Shown here piece by piece: positions 6,448-14,450 of a DNA stretch of 29,793 bases (the stretch's first letter is position 1; every line of letters begins with the position of its first letter). Both the position numbers and the translations under genes were made by a program. This DNA is from a virus: the IMG/VR virus record IMGVR_UViG_3300046167_000611, positions 1 through 29,793 of that record. One strand, 5' to 3'. The notes beneath the pieces were generated by a model that saw nothing but the letters and a program-made list of their open reading frames with translations, ran no database searches and was not told where the DNA came from.

Positions 6448-8668
6448 ATGGCTAGCCTATTAGACAGAATTTCAAAACTTATAACAAAGAACGCCCAACA
6501 GACAGCAGCCGAATATAACCGCGCTATATACCAGTACTTAGGCGAAAGTATATTATGGAACCCAGAAAACGACAGAAGCTATATAGACGAAGGCTACCGT
6601 AAGAACGCTACAGTATATTCGCTGGTAAATATTATAACTAAGGCGGCTACTACTATACCCTTTCAGGTCTACGAAAAAAGAAGCGACAACGACTTTAAAA
6701 AGATACAAAGGCGCTAACAAGCGGCACGCTAGATAGTAGCACTATGTACCAGGCTAAGATGCTACAGAAGAACGCGCTAGTAGAAGTTAAAGACACTGCA
6801 CTACACCAACTGCTAGACAGACCTAACGCGGCGCAGTCTTATAACAGCTGGCTAACTGAACTAATAGCTTTTGGTAAACTAACTGGTAACCGTTACGTTT
6901 ACGGTATAGGACCAGACAACGGACCTAACCAGGGTAAGTATACCTGAACTATATATACTACCTAGTCAAGGTGGTAGAAATAGTATCTAACGGTATTATG
7001 CAGCCAGTAAAAGAATACCGTATAGAGTATAACGGTAACTATTCTATGCCAGCAGACCAGATACTACATATAAAAGATTTTAACCCATACTACGACGGTA
7101 CAGGCAGCCACTTATACGGTCAAAGCCCACTACGCGCTGGTCTTAGAAGTTTAACAACAAATAACGAAGCTGTAACTACAGGGGTTAAATATCTACAGAA
7201 CCAGACCGCTAGGGGTGTACTTATGTCCGAAGAAGGCGACCTAAACGAAGTACAGGCGCAACAGTTAAAGGATAAATTTAGGCAGCAGTACCAAGGTAGT
7301 AACAACGGCGGCGACGTTATTATAACACCTAAGAAACTTAGCTGGGTTAACTTTGGTTTAAACGCTTCGGACGTTTCACTAATAGAACAATACAACGCGT
7401 CTATAAAAGATATTTGTAACATATTTAACGTACCTGTACAGCTGCTAAATAATACAGAAGCCAGCACGTATAACAATATGAAGGAAGCCAAAAAGGCTTT
7501 ATACCAAAACGCTGTAATACCAGAACTAGTAAAACTACGCGACGAACTGAACCGCTGGCTGGTCCCAATGTACGGCGACAACCTATATCTAGATTTTGAC
7601 TTTACAGCTGTACCAGAACTACAAGAAGAAAACGACAAAGTAGTACAACAGCTTAGTAGCGCCTGGTGGATAACACCAAACGAAAAACGCGCCGTTATGA
7701 ATTACGGTAAGGACGAAGACACGCCAGCTATGGACGACTACTATATACCTAGTAACCTACTGCCAGTAAGTAACCAGGATATAGAAATACCAGAACCAGC
7801 ACCTATGGCTGTAGATATTGAAGAAGAAAAAAGGCTAATCAAAGAAGCGCTGTATAGTATAGAAGTGAAAGCCGAAGTACCAGGAATGACTGACGTATAT
7901 ACTACAGAAGAAGAAGCACAGGCGCGCGCAGAAGAACTAGGCGGTAGTGGTACACATCAGCACACCTTTGACGGCGAAGAAGTATATATGCCTTTTGACA
8001 CCCACGCAGAATACGAAACGGCTATAGCTGAAATCAAAGACAAAGAAATAAGCGACAGGCTAAACGCTGCACTAGAAAAAAAAACTAACGACCATAACGA
8101 AGAAGTAGGCGACGACGAAAGTAAACGTACTACTGTAGGTACACTATACGAAGTATATAAACGAGGTGTAGGCGCTTACAGAACTAACCCAGATAGCGTT
8201 AGACCAACAGTACAAAGTTCAGAACAGTGGGCTATGGCGCGCGTAAACAGTTATTTATATGCGCTTAAAAATGGTAAGTTTAGGGGTGGCAAACACGATA
8301 CAGACCTACTACCAGCTGAACACCCAGAAAGCAGTAAAGAAACTAGCAAAGCAGAAAGCTACGACGACTACCCACAGGCAGCTACTAACAACGCTAAGCG
8401 TATGCTAGGCTGGATAGAAAAATACGGTAGGGACGTAGTAACCGCTGGGACGAACGTAGGGCTGGCTAGGGCGCAGCAATTAAGTAGCCGCGAACCAATA
8501 AGCTTAGATGTTTTAAAACGCACTAGAAGCTATTTAGAACGCGCCAAAACGTACAGTACTGTAGACGACAAACTAAAAGACGAACCCTGGCTAGATAACG
8601 GTTTTGTAGCTTACAACTTATGGGGCGGCGAAGCTATGCGAGTATATGCAAACAAAGAAGCTAGCTGA
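6448..8668 (+). CDS. portal protein with long C-terminal extension (four one-base insertions)
   Basis: Restoring the frame by removing extra bases in the A-runs at 6697-6701 and 6707-6709, in GGG at 6932-6934 and in GG at 6970-6971 yields about 738 residues. The first ~420 residues are an HK97-family portal: NATVYSLVNIITKAATTIPF, KRYKALTSGT after repair, PSQVVEIVSNG, DQILHIKDFNPYY, GQSPLRAG and the wing/stem region with NVPVQLLNN. The portal is the dodecameric DNA channel. The extension holds a segment with GSGTHQHTFDGEEVYMPFDT and then a domain with RPTVQSSEQWAMARVNSYLY and GTNVGLARAQQLSSRE, patterns I associate with proteins encoded near prohead proteases. Portals are usually 400-500 residues, so this is a fusion or a read-through of two genes. 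Confidence 0.85.
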
Positions 8669-8679
8669 ACTAGAAGACA

Positions 8680-10339
8680 ATGCCTAAACAACTGCTAACC
8701 AAACAGTTTAAGCAAGTCTGGCAAACGTCCGTAGAACGTGAACGCGGTAAAATGGAACGCCAGTATATAGCTAAGCTACGCAAGTGGTATAACGCCGAAT
8801 ACGCTAAAGGCGTCCAGCAGTTTGTAGACGAAGGGCGTATAATAGTACAGGGTTTATTTCCCTGTAGCTTTTTTGTCTAAATTCTACGAAGAATACTACG
8901 AAGAAACTGGACTACATTTTGCTAACTGGTATTTTAAGAACTATAAGAAGTTTATAAAGAAGCAAAGCGCCGACCAATACCAAAACCAATGGCGTACAAG
9001 TTTTGCTAGTTATGGCGCTGCGGTAGCGAAAACAAACGTAACGCTAGTACAGGGTACAGCTTTAAAAACCCTTATAGCCCTTACAACTAAACTAAGCCGC
9101 GACCCAGAATTTATGGCTGTAGGCGCAGCTGAACAAGCGCGTATATTACGGCGTCAATTCGACGGCTATAGTCAATACCAAGCTGAACGGTTTATACGTA
9201 CAGAAACCACCGCTATAAGTAATAAGGCTATACTAGAAAGCGCTAGTACTATTTTTCCAAAAGACCAACTGCAAAAGGAATGGTCCACGTCTTTAGATGG
9301 ACGCGAACGCGATAGCCACGCAAGGGCAGACGGACAAACTGTACCTTTTAACCAGCCTTTTATAGTACAAGGCGAAGAACTAATGGAACCAGGCGACAGA
9401 CGCGGCAGCGCTAGTAACGTAATTAACTGTAGATGCGTCCCTATACCAGTACCTATAGAAGACGCTGTAGCTGTAGAAGGCTTAGAAAATATAGGCGTAC
9501 AATTAGCTGGCGAAAACCTAACTGGTGGACTAACAGCCGCAGACGTAGCAAGTATAGCAGCAACTATAGGCGCACCAAAACCAAAACCTAAGCCAAGGTA
9601 CAGCGGACCAGACCAGGGCAAAGGCGAACCGCTAGGCGACTACTTAGAACGTACTAACCACCCAGCACTAGACCAGTATAACCAGTTAAAGAAATTAGAA
9701 GCCCAGGGTTATATAGTAGGCGACCTACAAATACTAAAAGACGTAAAGCAAAGTATAGATATTAGACTAAAAGCAAATCGCGGTGCTTTTTTAAGCGCTG
9801 ACAATACATATATAGAGATAGGAACGCTAAGATTTAAAAAAGGTAGTAACACCTTTAAAAGGGTTTTAAAGCACGAAATAGGACACCAGATACATTTTCA
9901 AAATGAATGGTCTAGCTATAAAATAGTTTCTAATACAATAGTAGAAAAATACTTTACTAAATTTAAAAAACAACTTGGTTTTAGAGATAGGCGCCAAAGC
10001 GATATTCATTTTAAGTATAATATGAAGCTACGTACTTTATTTGATAAAGATAAAGCCGACTATTTTAAAAAGAAATATAAACTAACCGAACAAGAATATA
10101 GCGAACTACGAGCCGCTACTTATGATTTTTTTGGCGCCATTACTAAAAACAAAGTAGGTGGCGGTCATAAAAATGTTTATTATAAAGGTAGATATGGTAG
10201 AAACGCCCAGCGCTGGGAAGTGTTAGCGCACGCTAGCGAAAACTTTTACGACGGCGGTAACCCTGTATTTAAGGAACTTTTCCCAGAACTATACGCCGAC
10301 ACTTTAAAACTTTGGGACGAACTTTTAAAAAGCAAATAA
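8680..10339 (+). CDS. MuF-type head morphogenesis protein fused to zinc-metallopeptidase-like domain (one-base insertion near 8861)
   Basis: Removing one C from CCC at 8860-8862 joins 8680-8880 with the following frame into about 552 residues. Residues up to ~300 are a Mu gpF-like minor head protein: FIRTETTAISNKAILESA, DGRERDSHARADGQ, EPGDRRGSASNVINCRC. After a Pro/Lys-rich linker (PKPKPKPRY) comes a separate domain of about 230 residues containing HEIGHQIH, an HExxH zinc-protease motif, with a later Glu (RWEVLAHASENF) that could be the third ligand. MuF proteins often carry variable C-terminal enzymatic domains that may be injected with the DNA. The linker-to-protease stretch (about 9770-10200) is more AT-rich with more ATT, TTT and GAT than its flanks, which suggests exchange. 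Confidence 0.8.
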
Positions 10340-10542
10340 TGGACGAACTATTTATACTAATGGAAAAATACCAAGCGGCTAACCCAGACGCTGAAAACCC
10401 TTTTAACTTCTTTAGCTATTTAGGCGACGAAGGTTTAATAGATATGCTTAAAAAAGCACTAAAAGAAGGTTTAATACTAGAAGCTGTAGACGACGGAACA
10501 GGTCCAGACCAAGGCGAAGTAACACTAATTAAAAAATCGTAA
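10339..10542 (+). CDS. hypothetical protein
   Basis: A 67-residue acidic protein starting at the ATG that overlaps the MuF stop (TAATG). A longer frame begins upstream at a non-ATG codon inside the MuF gene, but translational coupling favours 10339. It is helical at both ends (MDELFILMEKYQAAN, DEGLIDMLKKALKEG) and ends with a Gly/Asp-rich stretch. The segment GPDQG also occurs in the MuF linker (SGPDQGKGE), and GTGPDQGE here looks related. No known family. Confidence 0.6.
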   Translation: MDELFILMEKYQAANPDAENPFNFFSYLGDEGLIDMLKKALKEGLILEAVDDGTGPDQGEVTLIKKS

Positions 10543-10547
10543 ATTTG
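10540..10547 (+). promoter_or_regulatory. putative late promoter box (TAAATTTG) before prohead protease
   Basis: TAAATTTG overlapping the previous stop codon and 16 bp before the protease ATG. The region includes a perfect 14-bp palindrome AATTTGTACAAATT (10542-10555), so it could also bind a dimeric regulator. Same box as at 6427 and 17167. Confidence 0.5.
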
Positions 10548-10563
10548 TACAAATTATTCTAAT

Positions 10564-11235
10564 ATGAGTATTTTATTTAAAAGCGCGCCACTAGGCGAAC
10601 TAGTAGACGCTGACGAAAAAAAAGGTATAGTAAAAGGGTACGCTAGTTACTTTAATAACAAAGATAGCGACAGCGATATTATACGCCCTGGTGCATACGC
10701 CAAGACTATTAAAGAAAACGGACACCGCGTTAAATACTTATACCAGCACAATATGGCGCAGCCACTAGGTAAAATGGTAGAACTAGTAGAAGACGATAAA
10801 GGTTTAATGTTTACAGCTGAAATAGCCAAGACTACACTAGGTAACGACGTTATCGAACTAATGAAAGCTGGCGTAATTACTGAAAACAGCGTAGGTATTC
10901 TACCAATGCAAAAAGAAAACAAAATGGACTACCGCGAAATAACGGAAGTAAAGCTATACGAAGTAAGCGCCGTAACACTAGCGGCTAACGACCAAGCTAA
11001 AATACTAGACGTTAAAGGCGAAAAAGCCCAGGAAAACATTTTAAAAAGATATGATGCACTAGCTAAGCTTGTACGCAAAGGCGACATAAGCGACGAGATG
11101 GGCTACTGTATCGAAGCCGAACTACTAAAACTAAAGGGTTTATTCTCTAAAGCTACTGCGCCGTCTATTGACACGCAGCCAGTGGATAACAGCCAAGAGG
11201 TTTTCGAGTATTTAATAAATAAATTTAACAACTAA
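10564..11235 (+). CDS. HK97-family prohead maturation protease
   Basis: A 223-residue protein of the S78-type prohead protease family. Signature regions: KGYASYFNNKDSDSDIIRPG near the N-terminus, KYLYQHNMAQPLG carrying the catalytic His, and AGVITENSVGI carrying the probable catalytic Ser, then EVKLYEVSAVTLAAN, the typical C-terminal strand. The protease removes scaffold or the delta domain during head maturation and often itself. It lies directly upstream of the capsid gene, as in most HK97-like phages. The C-terminal 60 residues are charged and probably helical and may act as scaffold interaction segment. Confidence 0.93.
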   Translation: MSILFKSAPLGELVDADEKKGIVKGYASYFNNKDSDSDIIRPGAYAKTIKENGHRVKYLYQHNMAQPLGKMVELVEDDKGLMFTAEIAKTTLGNDVIELMKAGVITENSVGILPMQKENKMDYREITEVKLYEVSAVTLAANDQAKILDVKGEKAQENILKRYDALAKLVRKGDISDEMGYCIEAELLKLKGLFSKATAPSIDTQPVDNSQEVFEYLINKFNN

Positions 11236-11241
11236 CTTTTT

Positions 11242-11249
11242 TAATTTTT
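11242..11249 (+). promoter_or_regulatory. possible promoter box before capsid gene (TAATTTTT)
   Basis: A TAATTTTT box in a very AT-rich leader, 5 bp before the capsid ATG. It deviates from TAnnTTTG at the final G, so it may simply be the AT-rich leader that favours initiation in Bacteroidota. Confidence 0.25.
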
Positions 11250-11254
11250 CTATA

Positions 11255-12439
11255 ATGGAAGATAATACTAAAAAACACCTAGACCAATTAGGCGACGTAA
11301 TCGACGCTAAACTGGAAAAGGCTTACGGACAAGCGCTAGAAAGCGCTACTGGAAAAGCAGACGAGATGTTAAAGTCTGAAATTTCTACACTAACAACTAA
11401 ATTTAACGAACGTATCGACGCGTTAGAAGTATCTAATAAAAAGAACTTTGAAGCTGGCAAAAAAGCAACTTTTAAAGGCGCTTTAATGGAAGCTATTGAA
11501 GGCGGTGCTATTGACGCTATGCGTAACGGAATGTCTAAAGCTGCACGTTTCGAAGTAAAGGCGGATATGACTACAGGAGCCGATTTTACAGGCGAAGTTA
11601 TACCAGCTGACCGCGTACCAGGCTACAAATATGACCCTACACGTTTGGTTCATATGCGCCAGCTAATCGCGCAAGGTTCTACTGCGTCTGACGTAGTACG
11701 CTTCGTAAAAGAAAGCGGTTACTCTAACGGTGCTGCTGCAACAGCAGAAGGTTCTACACTAGGACAGTCTGACTTTGATTTTACAGCGTCTGATGCTAAC
11801 GTACAGAAAATTGGTACATACTTTAGAATTTCAGAAGAGATGCTAAACGATACGCCACAGCTTACTAGCTACCTTTCTGCACGTGCGCCAGAAAAACTAT
11901 TAGAAGTAGAAGATAACCAAATCTTAAACGGTACAGGCGTAGCGCCACAGCTAAGCGGTATTATTTCTGATGCTACAGCTTTTGCTGCTGGTGGTTTTGC
12001 TAACGCTATTGAAAGCGCTAACGAATTTGACGTACTTACTGTAGCGTTAAACCAATTAGCACTAGCTAACTACGCTGCTGACTACATTATGATTAACCCT
12101 ACTGACTTCCACAAAATTCTATTGCTAAAGTCTTCGCAAAACGAATACTTAGTAAAAGATTGGAACCAAGGGCTACAGCCACGTATTAACGGTGTACCAG
12201 TTATTTTGAATACAGCTATTACTTCTGACAAGTATTTAGTAGGTAACTTCGGAATGGGTACGCAGTTATGGGTACGTGATAACGTAGGTGTAGAATTCTT
12301 TAAAGAAGACGGCACTAACGTACGCGACGGTTTTGTAACTGTAAGAGTACAAGAAAGAGTAGCACTTACTAACTATCTACCTAACGCCTTTGTAACTGGC
12401 GACTTTAGCGTAGACAAAGCAGCCTTAGAAACTGCATAG
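11255..12439 (+). CDS. HK97-fold major capsid protein
   Basis: A 394-residue protein with the layout of HK97 gp5. Residues 1-~75 are a charged coiled-coil-like delta domain (KHLDQLGDVIDAKLEKAYGQ, ISTLTTKFNERIDALEVSNK) that the protease is expected to cut. The remainder is the capsid fold: RLVHMRQLIAQGSTASDVVR, a KIGTYFRISEEMLNDTPQLT helix-strand region, EDNQILNGTGVAPQLSGI in the P-domain, IMINPTDFHKILLLK and a C-terminal VRVQERVALTNYLPNAFVTG. Codon choice includes more GCT, TCT and ACT than neighbours, consistent with high expression. A strong terminator follows 23 bp after the stop. Confidence 0.93.
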   Translation: MEDNTKKHLDQLGDVIDAKLEKAYGQALESATGKADEMLKSEISTLTTKFNERIDALEVSNKKNFEAGKKATFKGALMEAIEGGAIDAMRNGMSKAARFEVKADMTTGADFTGEVIPADRVPGYKYDPTRLVHMRQLIAQGSTASDVVRFVKESGYSNGAAATAEGSTLGQSDFDFTASDANVQKIGTYFRISEEMLNDTPQLTSYLSARAPEKLLEVEDNQILNGTGVAPQLSGIISDATAFAAGGFANAIESANEFDVLTVALNQLALANYAADYIMINPTDFHKILLLKSSQNEYLVKDWNQGLQPRINGVPVILNTAITSDKYLVGNFGMGTQLWVRDNVGVEFFKEDGTNVRDGFVTVRVQERVALTNYLPNAFVTGDFSVDKAALETA

Positions 12440-12462
12440 TAGTATAACGCTATACACTAAAC

Positions 12463-12492
12463 AAAACCCTGGCTAACCGCTGGGGTTTTTTT
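12463..12492 (+). terminator. rho-independent terminator after capsid gene
   Basis: Stem AAAACCC (12463-12469) pairs with GGGTTTT (12483-12489), followed by a T-run. Ends the head operon. Confidence 0.8.
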
Positions 12493-12508
12493 ATACCCTG
12501 TAAAAAAG

Positions 12509-12552
12509 TTTAAGAATTATTTGTATAGTTTAAAATTAGTTTGTAGTTTAGC
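12509..12552 (+). promoter_or_regulatory. promoter/operator-like element, copy 1
   Basis: A 44-bp stretch that matches 27902-27945 at about 37 of 44 positions. Both contain TTTG, ATAGTTTAAAAT, TTTGTAGTTTAGC in the same order and spacing, with repeated TAGTTT words, and both end 15-19 bp before an ATG. Copy 1 precedes the tiny-ORF cassette, copy 2 the early operon. Shared promoter plus operator is the simplest reading. Confidence 0.6.
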
Positions 12553-12571
12553 CAAACAAATAATAAACATT

Positions 12572-12688
12572 ATGAAACGAAAACTAGAAAACTTTATATT
12601 CGATACAATAATATACGTGGCGGCTTTTGGCTTAGTATGTACATTTTGCCAACTATGCGCGCACGCTGACAAATGGGTAGGGCTATGA
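12572..12688 (+). CDS. tiny Cys-rich hydrophobic protein
   Basis: A 38-residue ORF, first gene after the repeated promoter-like element. It has a basic N-terminus, a hydrophobic middle (FDTIIYVAAFGLVCTF) and three cysteines close together (CTFCQLC). It overlaps the next ORF (ATGA). Possible membrane peptide; function unknown. Confidence rests on the coupled series of four ORFs. Confidence 0.5.
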   Translation: MKRKLENFIFDTIIYVAAFGLVCTFCQLCAHADKWVGL

Positions 12689-12765
12689 AAGATTTAAAAT
12701 TATTTATAGTAGTTATAATGACACTGACATTTTTAATATGGTCTAAAAGTTATTTAGGAATATGA
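12685..12765 (+). CDS. tiny single-span membrane protein
   Basis: A 26-residue ORF coupled by ATGA overlaps on both sides. MKDLK is followed by an uninterrupted hydrophobic stretch (LFIVVIMTLTFLIW) and a basic end, a minimal transmembrane peptide. Function unknown. Confidence 0.4.
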   Translation: MKDLKLFIVVIMTLTFLIWSKSYLGI

Positions 12766-12899
12766 AATATTTAAAACCAATACTAGGCTGGGGTTTATTA
12801 GCGCTGGGACTGCGCGACCTAGCTGTATACGACGATATTGTAGGTACTTTTTTTATGTTTTTATTAGGAATAAGCGTATTATGTTATGACAAAAAATAG
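12762..12899 (+). CDS. small two-span membrane protein
   Basis: A 45-residue ORF overlapping the previous one (ATGA). Two hydrophobic segments (PILGWGLLALGL and VGTFFMFLLGISVLCY) are separated by a short acidic loop (RDLAVYDD), as in a helical hairpin. It could be a membrane-acting accessory protein such as an antiholin or superinfection-exclusion factor; this is only suggested by topology and cassette context. Confidence 0.45.
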   Translation: MKYLKPILGWGLLALGLRDLAVYDDIVGTFFMFLLGISVLCYDKK

Positions 12900-13032
12900 T
12901 ATACTACAGGAATTTAAAAACCTGGTGGACCAGGATAGTTTTAATAAGCTGCCGACGACCCAGAAAATACTGGTAATAAAAAAGCTTACAGAAGCTAGCA
13001 ACGTAATGCGCCACTACACTGGCGCTAAATAG
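12886..13032 (+). CDS. small helical protein
   Basis: A 48-residue soluble-looking ORF that overlaps the previous gene by 14 bp and is the last before a terminator. Sequence is helical and mixed-charge (ILQEFKNLVDQDSFNKL, TQKILVIKKLTEASNVM). No recognised family. Confidence 0.45.
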   Translation: MTKNSILQEFKNLVDQDSFNKLPTTQKILVIKKLTEASNVMRHYTGAK

Positions 13033-13073
13033 TGTAGATTTATTCATTTTTATTTTTATAGATTGTTAATAAG

Positions 13074-13100
13074 CCGTCCTTTATAGGGCGGTTTTTTTTT
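13074..13100 (+). terminator. rho-independent terminator
   Basis: CCGTCC (13074-13079), six-base loop, GGGCGG (13086-13091) and nine T residues. One G-U pair in the stem. Closes the tiny-ORF cassette. Confidence 0.85.
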
Positions 13101-13129
13101 GTAGCTTAGTGTAAGCAACTTAAAACAAA

Positions 13130-13501
13130 GTGGACCGAAACCAGCTAGGCTGTTTAGCAGAATATAAATTTAGCGTAAAAGCTATACAGGAAGGATTTAA
13201 TGTATCTATGCCTTTGCTAGATAGTAGCCCTTACGACTGTATTATAGAACGCGATTTAAAGCTATATAAGATACAAGTAAAGAACGTAAGCGCCGAACGT
13301 AAGTTTAACCGCGATAGCATACACGTAGTGCTAAGGCGTACTACAGACTTCTACACAAAAGACGAAGTAGATTTTTTCGCTATCTACTTTACAGTACTAG
13401 ACGGCTTTTTTATTATACCTAATTATCAACAAAGAAGCGTAAGGTTATCAATGCAAGGGAAGTATAAAGACAATTTTAATAACTTTGCTTTAATCATTTA
13501 A
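13130..13501 (+). CDS. orphan PD-(D/E)XK endonuclease
   Basis: A 123-residue protein with a GTG start (no ATG is available in frame). It has the pattern of small PD-(D/E)XK endonucleases: LGCLAEYKFSVKAIQEGFNV (helix with the conserved Glu), SSPYDCIIERD (catalytic Asp) and LYKIQVKNVS (Q-x-K). Its C-terminal half has strands and a helix (DEVDFFAIYFTVLDGFFII). Relatives include stand-alone and intron-linked endonucleases. It sits alone between two terminators, separating the capsid from the head-tail connector genes, which is typical of a mobile or moron-type gene. Confidence 0.7.
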   Translation: MDRNQLGCLAEYKFSVKAIQEGFNVSMPLLDSSPYDCIIERDLKLYKIQVKNVSAERKFNRDSIHVVLRRTTDFYTKDEVDFFAIYFTVLDGFFIIPNYQQRSVRLSMQGKYKDNFNNFALII

Positions 13502-13532
13502 GATTTTTCTGTTTTTTCATTTGTTTAATAGG

Positions 13533-13566
13533 AAAGCGCTGCTGTTAAAAGTGGCGCTTTTTTTTT
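13533..13566 (+). terminator. rho-independent terminator
   Basis: Stem AAAGCGC (13533-13539) with GCGCTTT (13554-13560) followed by T residues to 13566. Isolates the endonuclease gene from the connector operon. Confidence 0.85.
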
Positions 13567-13568
13567 CG

Positions 13569-13576
13569 TATTTTTA
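13569..13576 (+). promoter_or_regulatory. possible promoter box (TATTTTTA) before connector operon
   Basis: TATTTTTACAG directly after the terminator and 16 bp before the ATG at 13593. It resembles TAATTTTACAG at 23261 before the tape measure gene. Weak match to TAnnTTTG. Confidence 0.3.
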
Positions 13577-13592
13577 CAGAAATTATTTTAAG

Positions 13593-14102
13593 ATGCGTCA
13601 AATAAAAATTAACAGCACTACAGGTAACGAAATACTAACTACTAGCGACGTTAAAAACTACGTTAGAATAGACACTAGCGCCGACGATAGTTTAATTACT
13701 AGAATGATAACCCAGGCGCGTATATGGTGCGAAAACTATATAAGCCGCGATATAGTAGCAAAGAACAGAACGTACTACCTAAGCCAAACAGAAGCGCTAA
13801 TAGATATACCCTTTGGTCCTATAGCTAGCATAAGTACAGTAACTGCTGAAGGTAATACAGCTGCACATACTGTTAAAGGGCTAGATAACGAGCGTATAGA
13901 ACTAGACGGCGGTAGCGCTAAAGACGTTAAAATAACTTACGTAACTGCTGGGCTAAGCGACGACCTTATAAAGAACGCTATGCTACAATTTATAAGCACG
14001 CTATACGATAACCGTAACGACTTTGAAGTAGGTGTAACATTAAATAAAATACCAACAGAAACTAAGGCGCTTTTAACTAGCTATAAAACAATGTTTGTAT
14101 AA
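13593..14102 (+). CDS. head-tail connector (gp6-like)
   Basis: A 169-residue protein. The frame is open further upstream through the terminator, but the ATG at 13593 just after a promoter-like box and terminator is the sensible start. N-terminal TTSDVKNYVRIDTSADDSLI, then a helix TRMITQARIWCENYISRDIV and the strand PFGPIASISTV are the hallmarks of the HK97 gp6/phiSPP1 gp15-like DNA-packaging connector. These proteins form a ring below the portal. It ends in TAATG overlap with the joining protein. Confidence 0.85.
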   Translation: MRQIKINSTTGNEILTTSDVKNYVRIDTSADDSLITRMITQARIWCENYISRDIVAKNRTYYLSQTEALIDIPFGPIASISTVTAEGNTAAHTVKGLDNERIELDGGSAKDVKITYVTAGLSDDLIKNAMLQFISTLYDNRNDFEVGVTLNKIPTETKALLTSYKTMFV

Positions 14103-14428
14103 TGGACGCTGGCAAACTAGATACACAAATAGCCGTAGTAAGGCTAACTAAAACAGCCGACCAGTTTGGTGGCTTTACTTCTACAGAAGCTACTGTAGCT
14201 ACTTATTGGGCTAACCTAACGTATAAAGACGGTAGTATAAAAAGTGAAAACGGACAGCGCCAACACTTTGTAGGAATAGAACTAGTAATGCGTAAAAACA
14301 CAGCGGACGAAATACAGGACCAGGACCTACTACAAATAGAAGGCGCTGGACCTAAGTACAGAATTAACAGTATAGTAGAAACTGAACAAGACTATTACAC
14401 TAAGATAACCGCAACAAAAGTTGACTAA
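14102..14428 (+). CDS. head-tail joining / head closure protein
   Basis: A 108-residue protein of the head-tail joining family (SPP1 gp16-like). It begins LDTQIAVVRLTKTADQFGGF and has the expected FGGFTSTEATVATYWANLTY, an LVMRKNTADEI strand and GPKYRINSIVE near the C-terminus, which together give the small beta-barrel of these proteins. It is the usual partner of the upstream connector and upstream of the gp10-like protein. Confidence 0.85.
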   Translation: MDAGKLDTQIAVVRLTKTADQFGGFTSTEATVATYWANLTYKDGSIKSENGQRQHFVGIELVMRKNTADEIQDQDLLQIEGAGPKYRINSIVETEQDYYTKITATKVD

Positions 14429-14450
14429 TGAACGCTACCAAAATTAAGTA

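Noticed and set aside
7120-7638. 172-codon open frame on the minus strand opposite the portal gene
   Set aside because: Rich in Ser, Leu, Phe and Cys as expected from the reverse complement of biased + strand codons; no motif; lies opposite a confident gene.
10312-10338. Upstream start for the 67-residue protein
   Set aside because: The overlapping TAATG at 10337-10341 gives a coupled ATG start.
13521-13592. N-terminal extension of the head-tail connector from a TTG
   Set aside because: It would translate through the terminator hairpin and T-run; the ATG at 13593 fits the family start.
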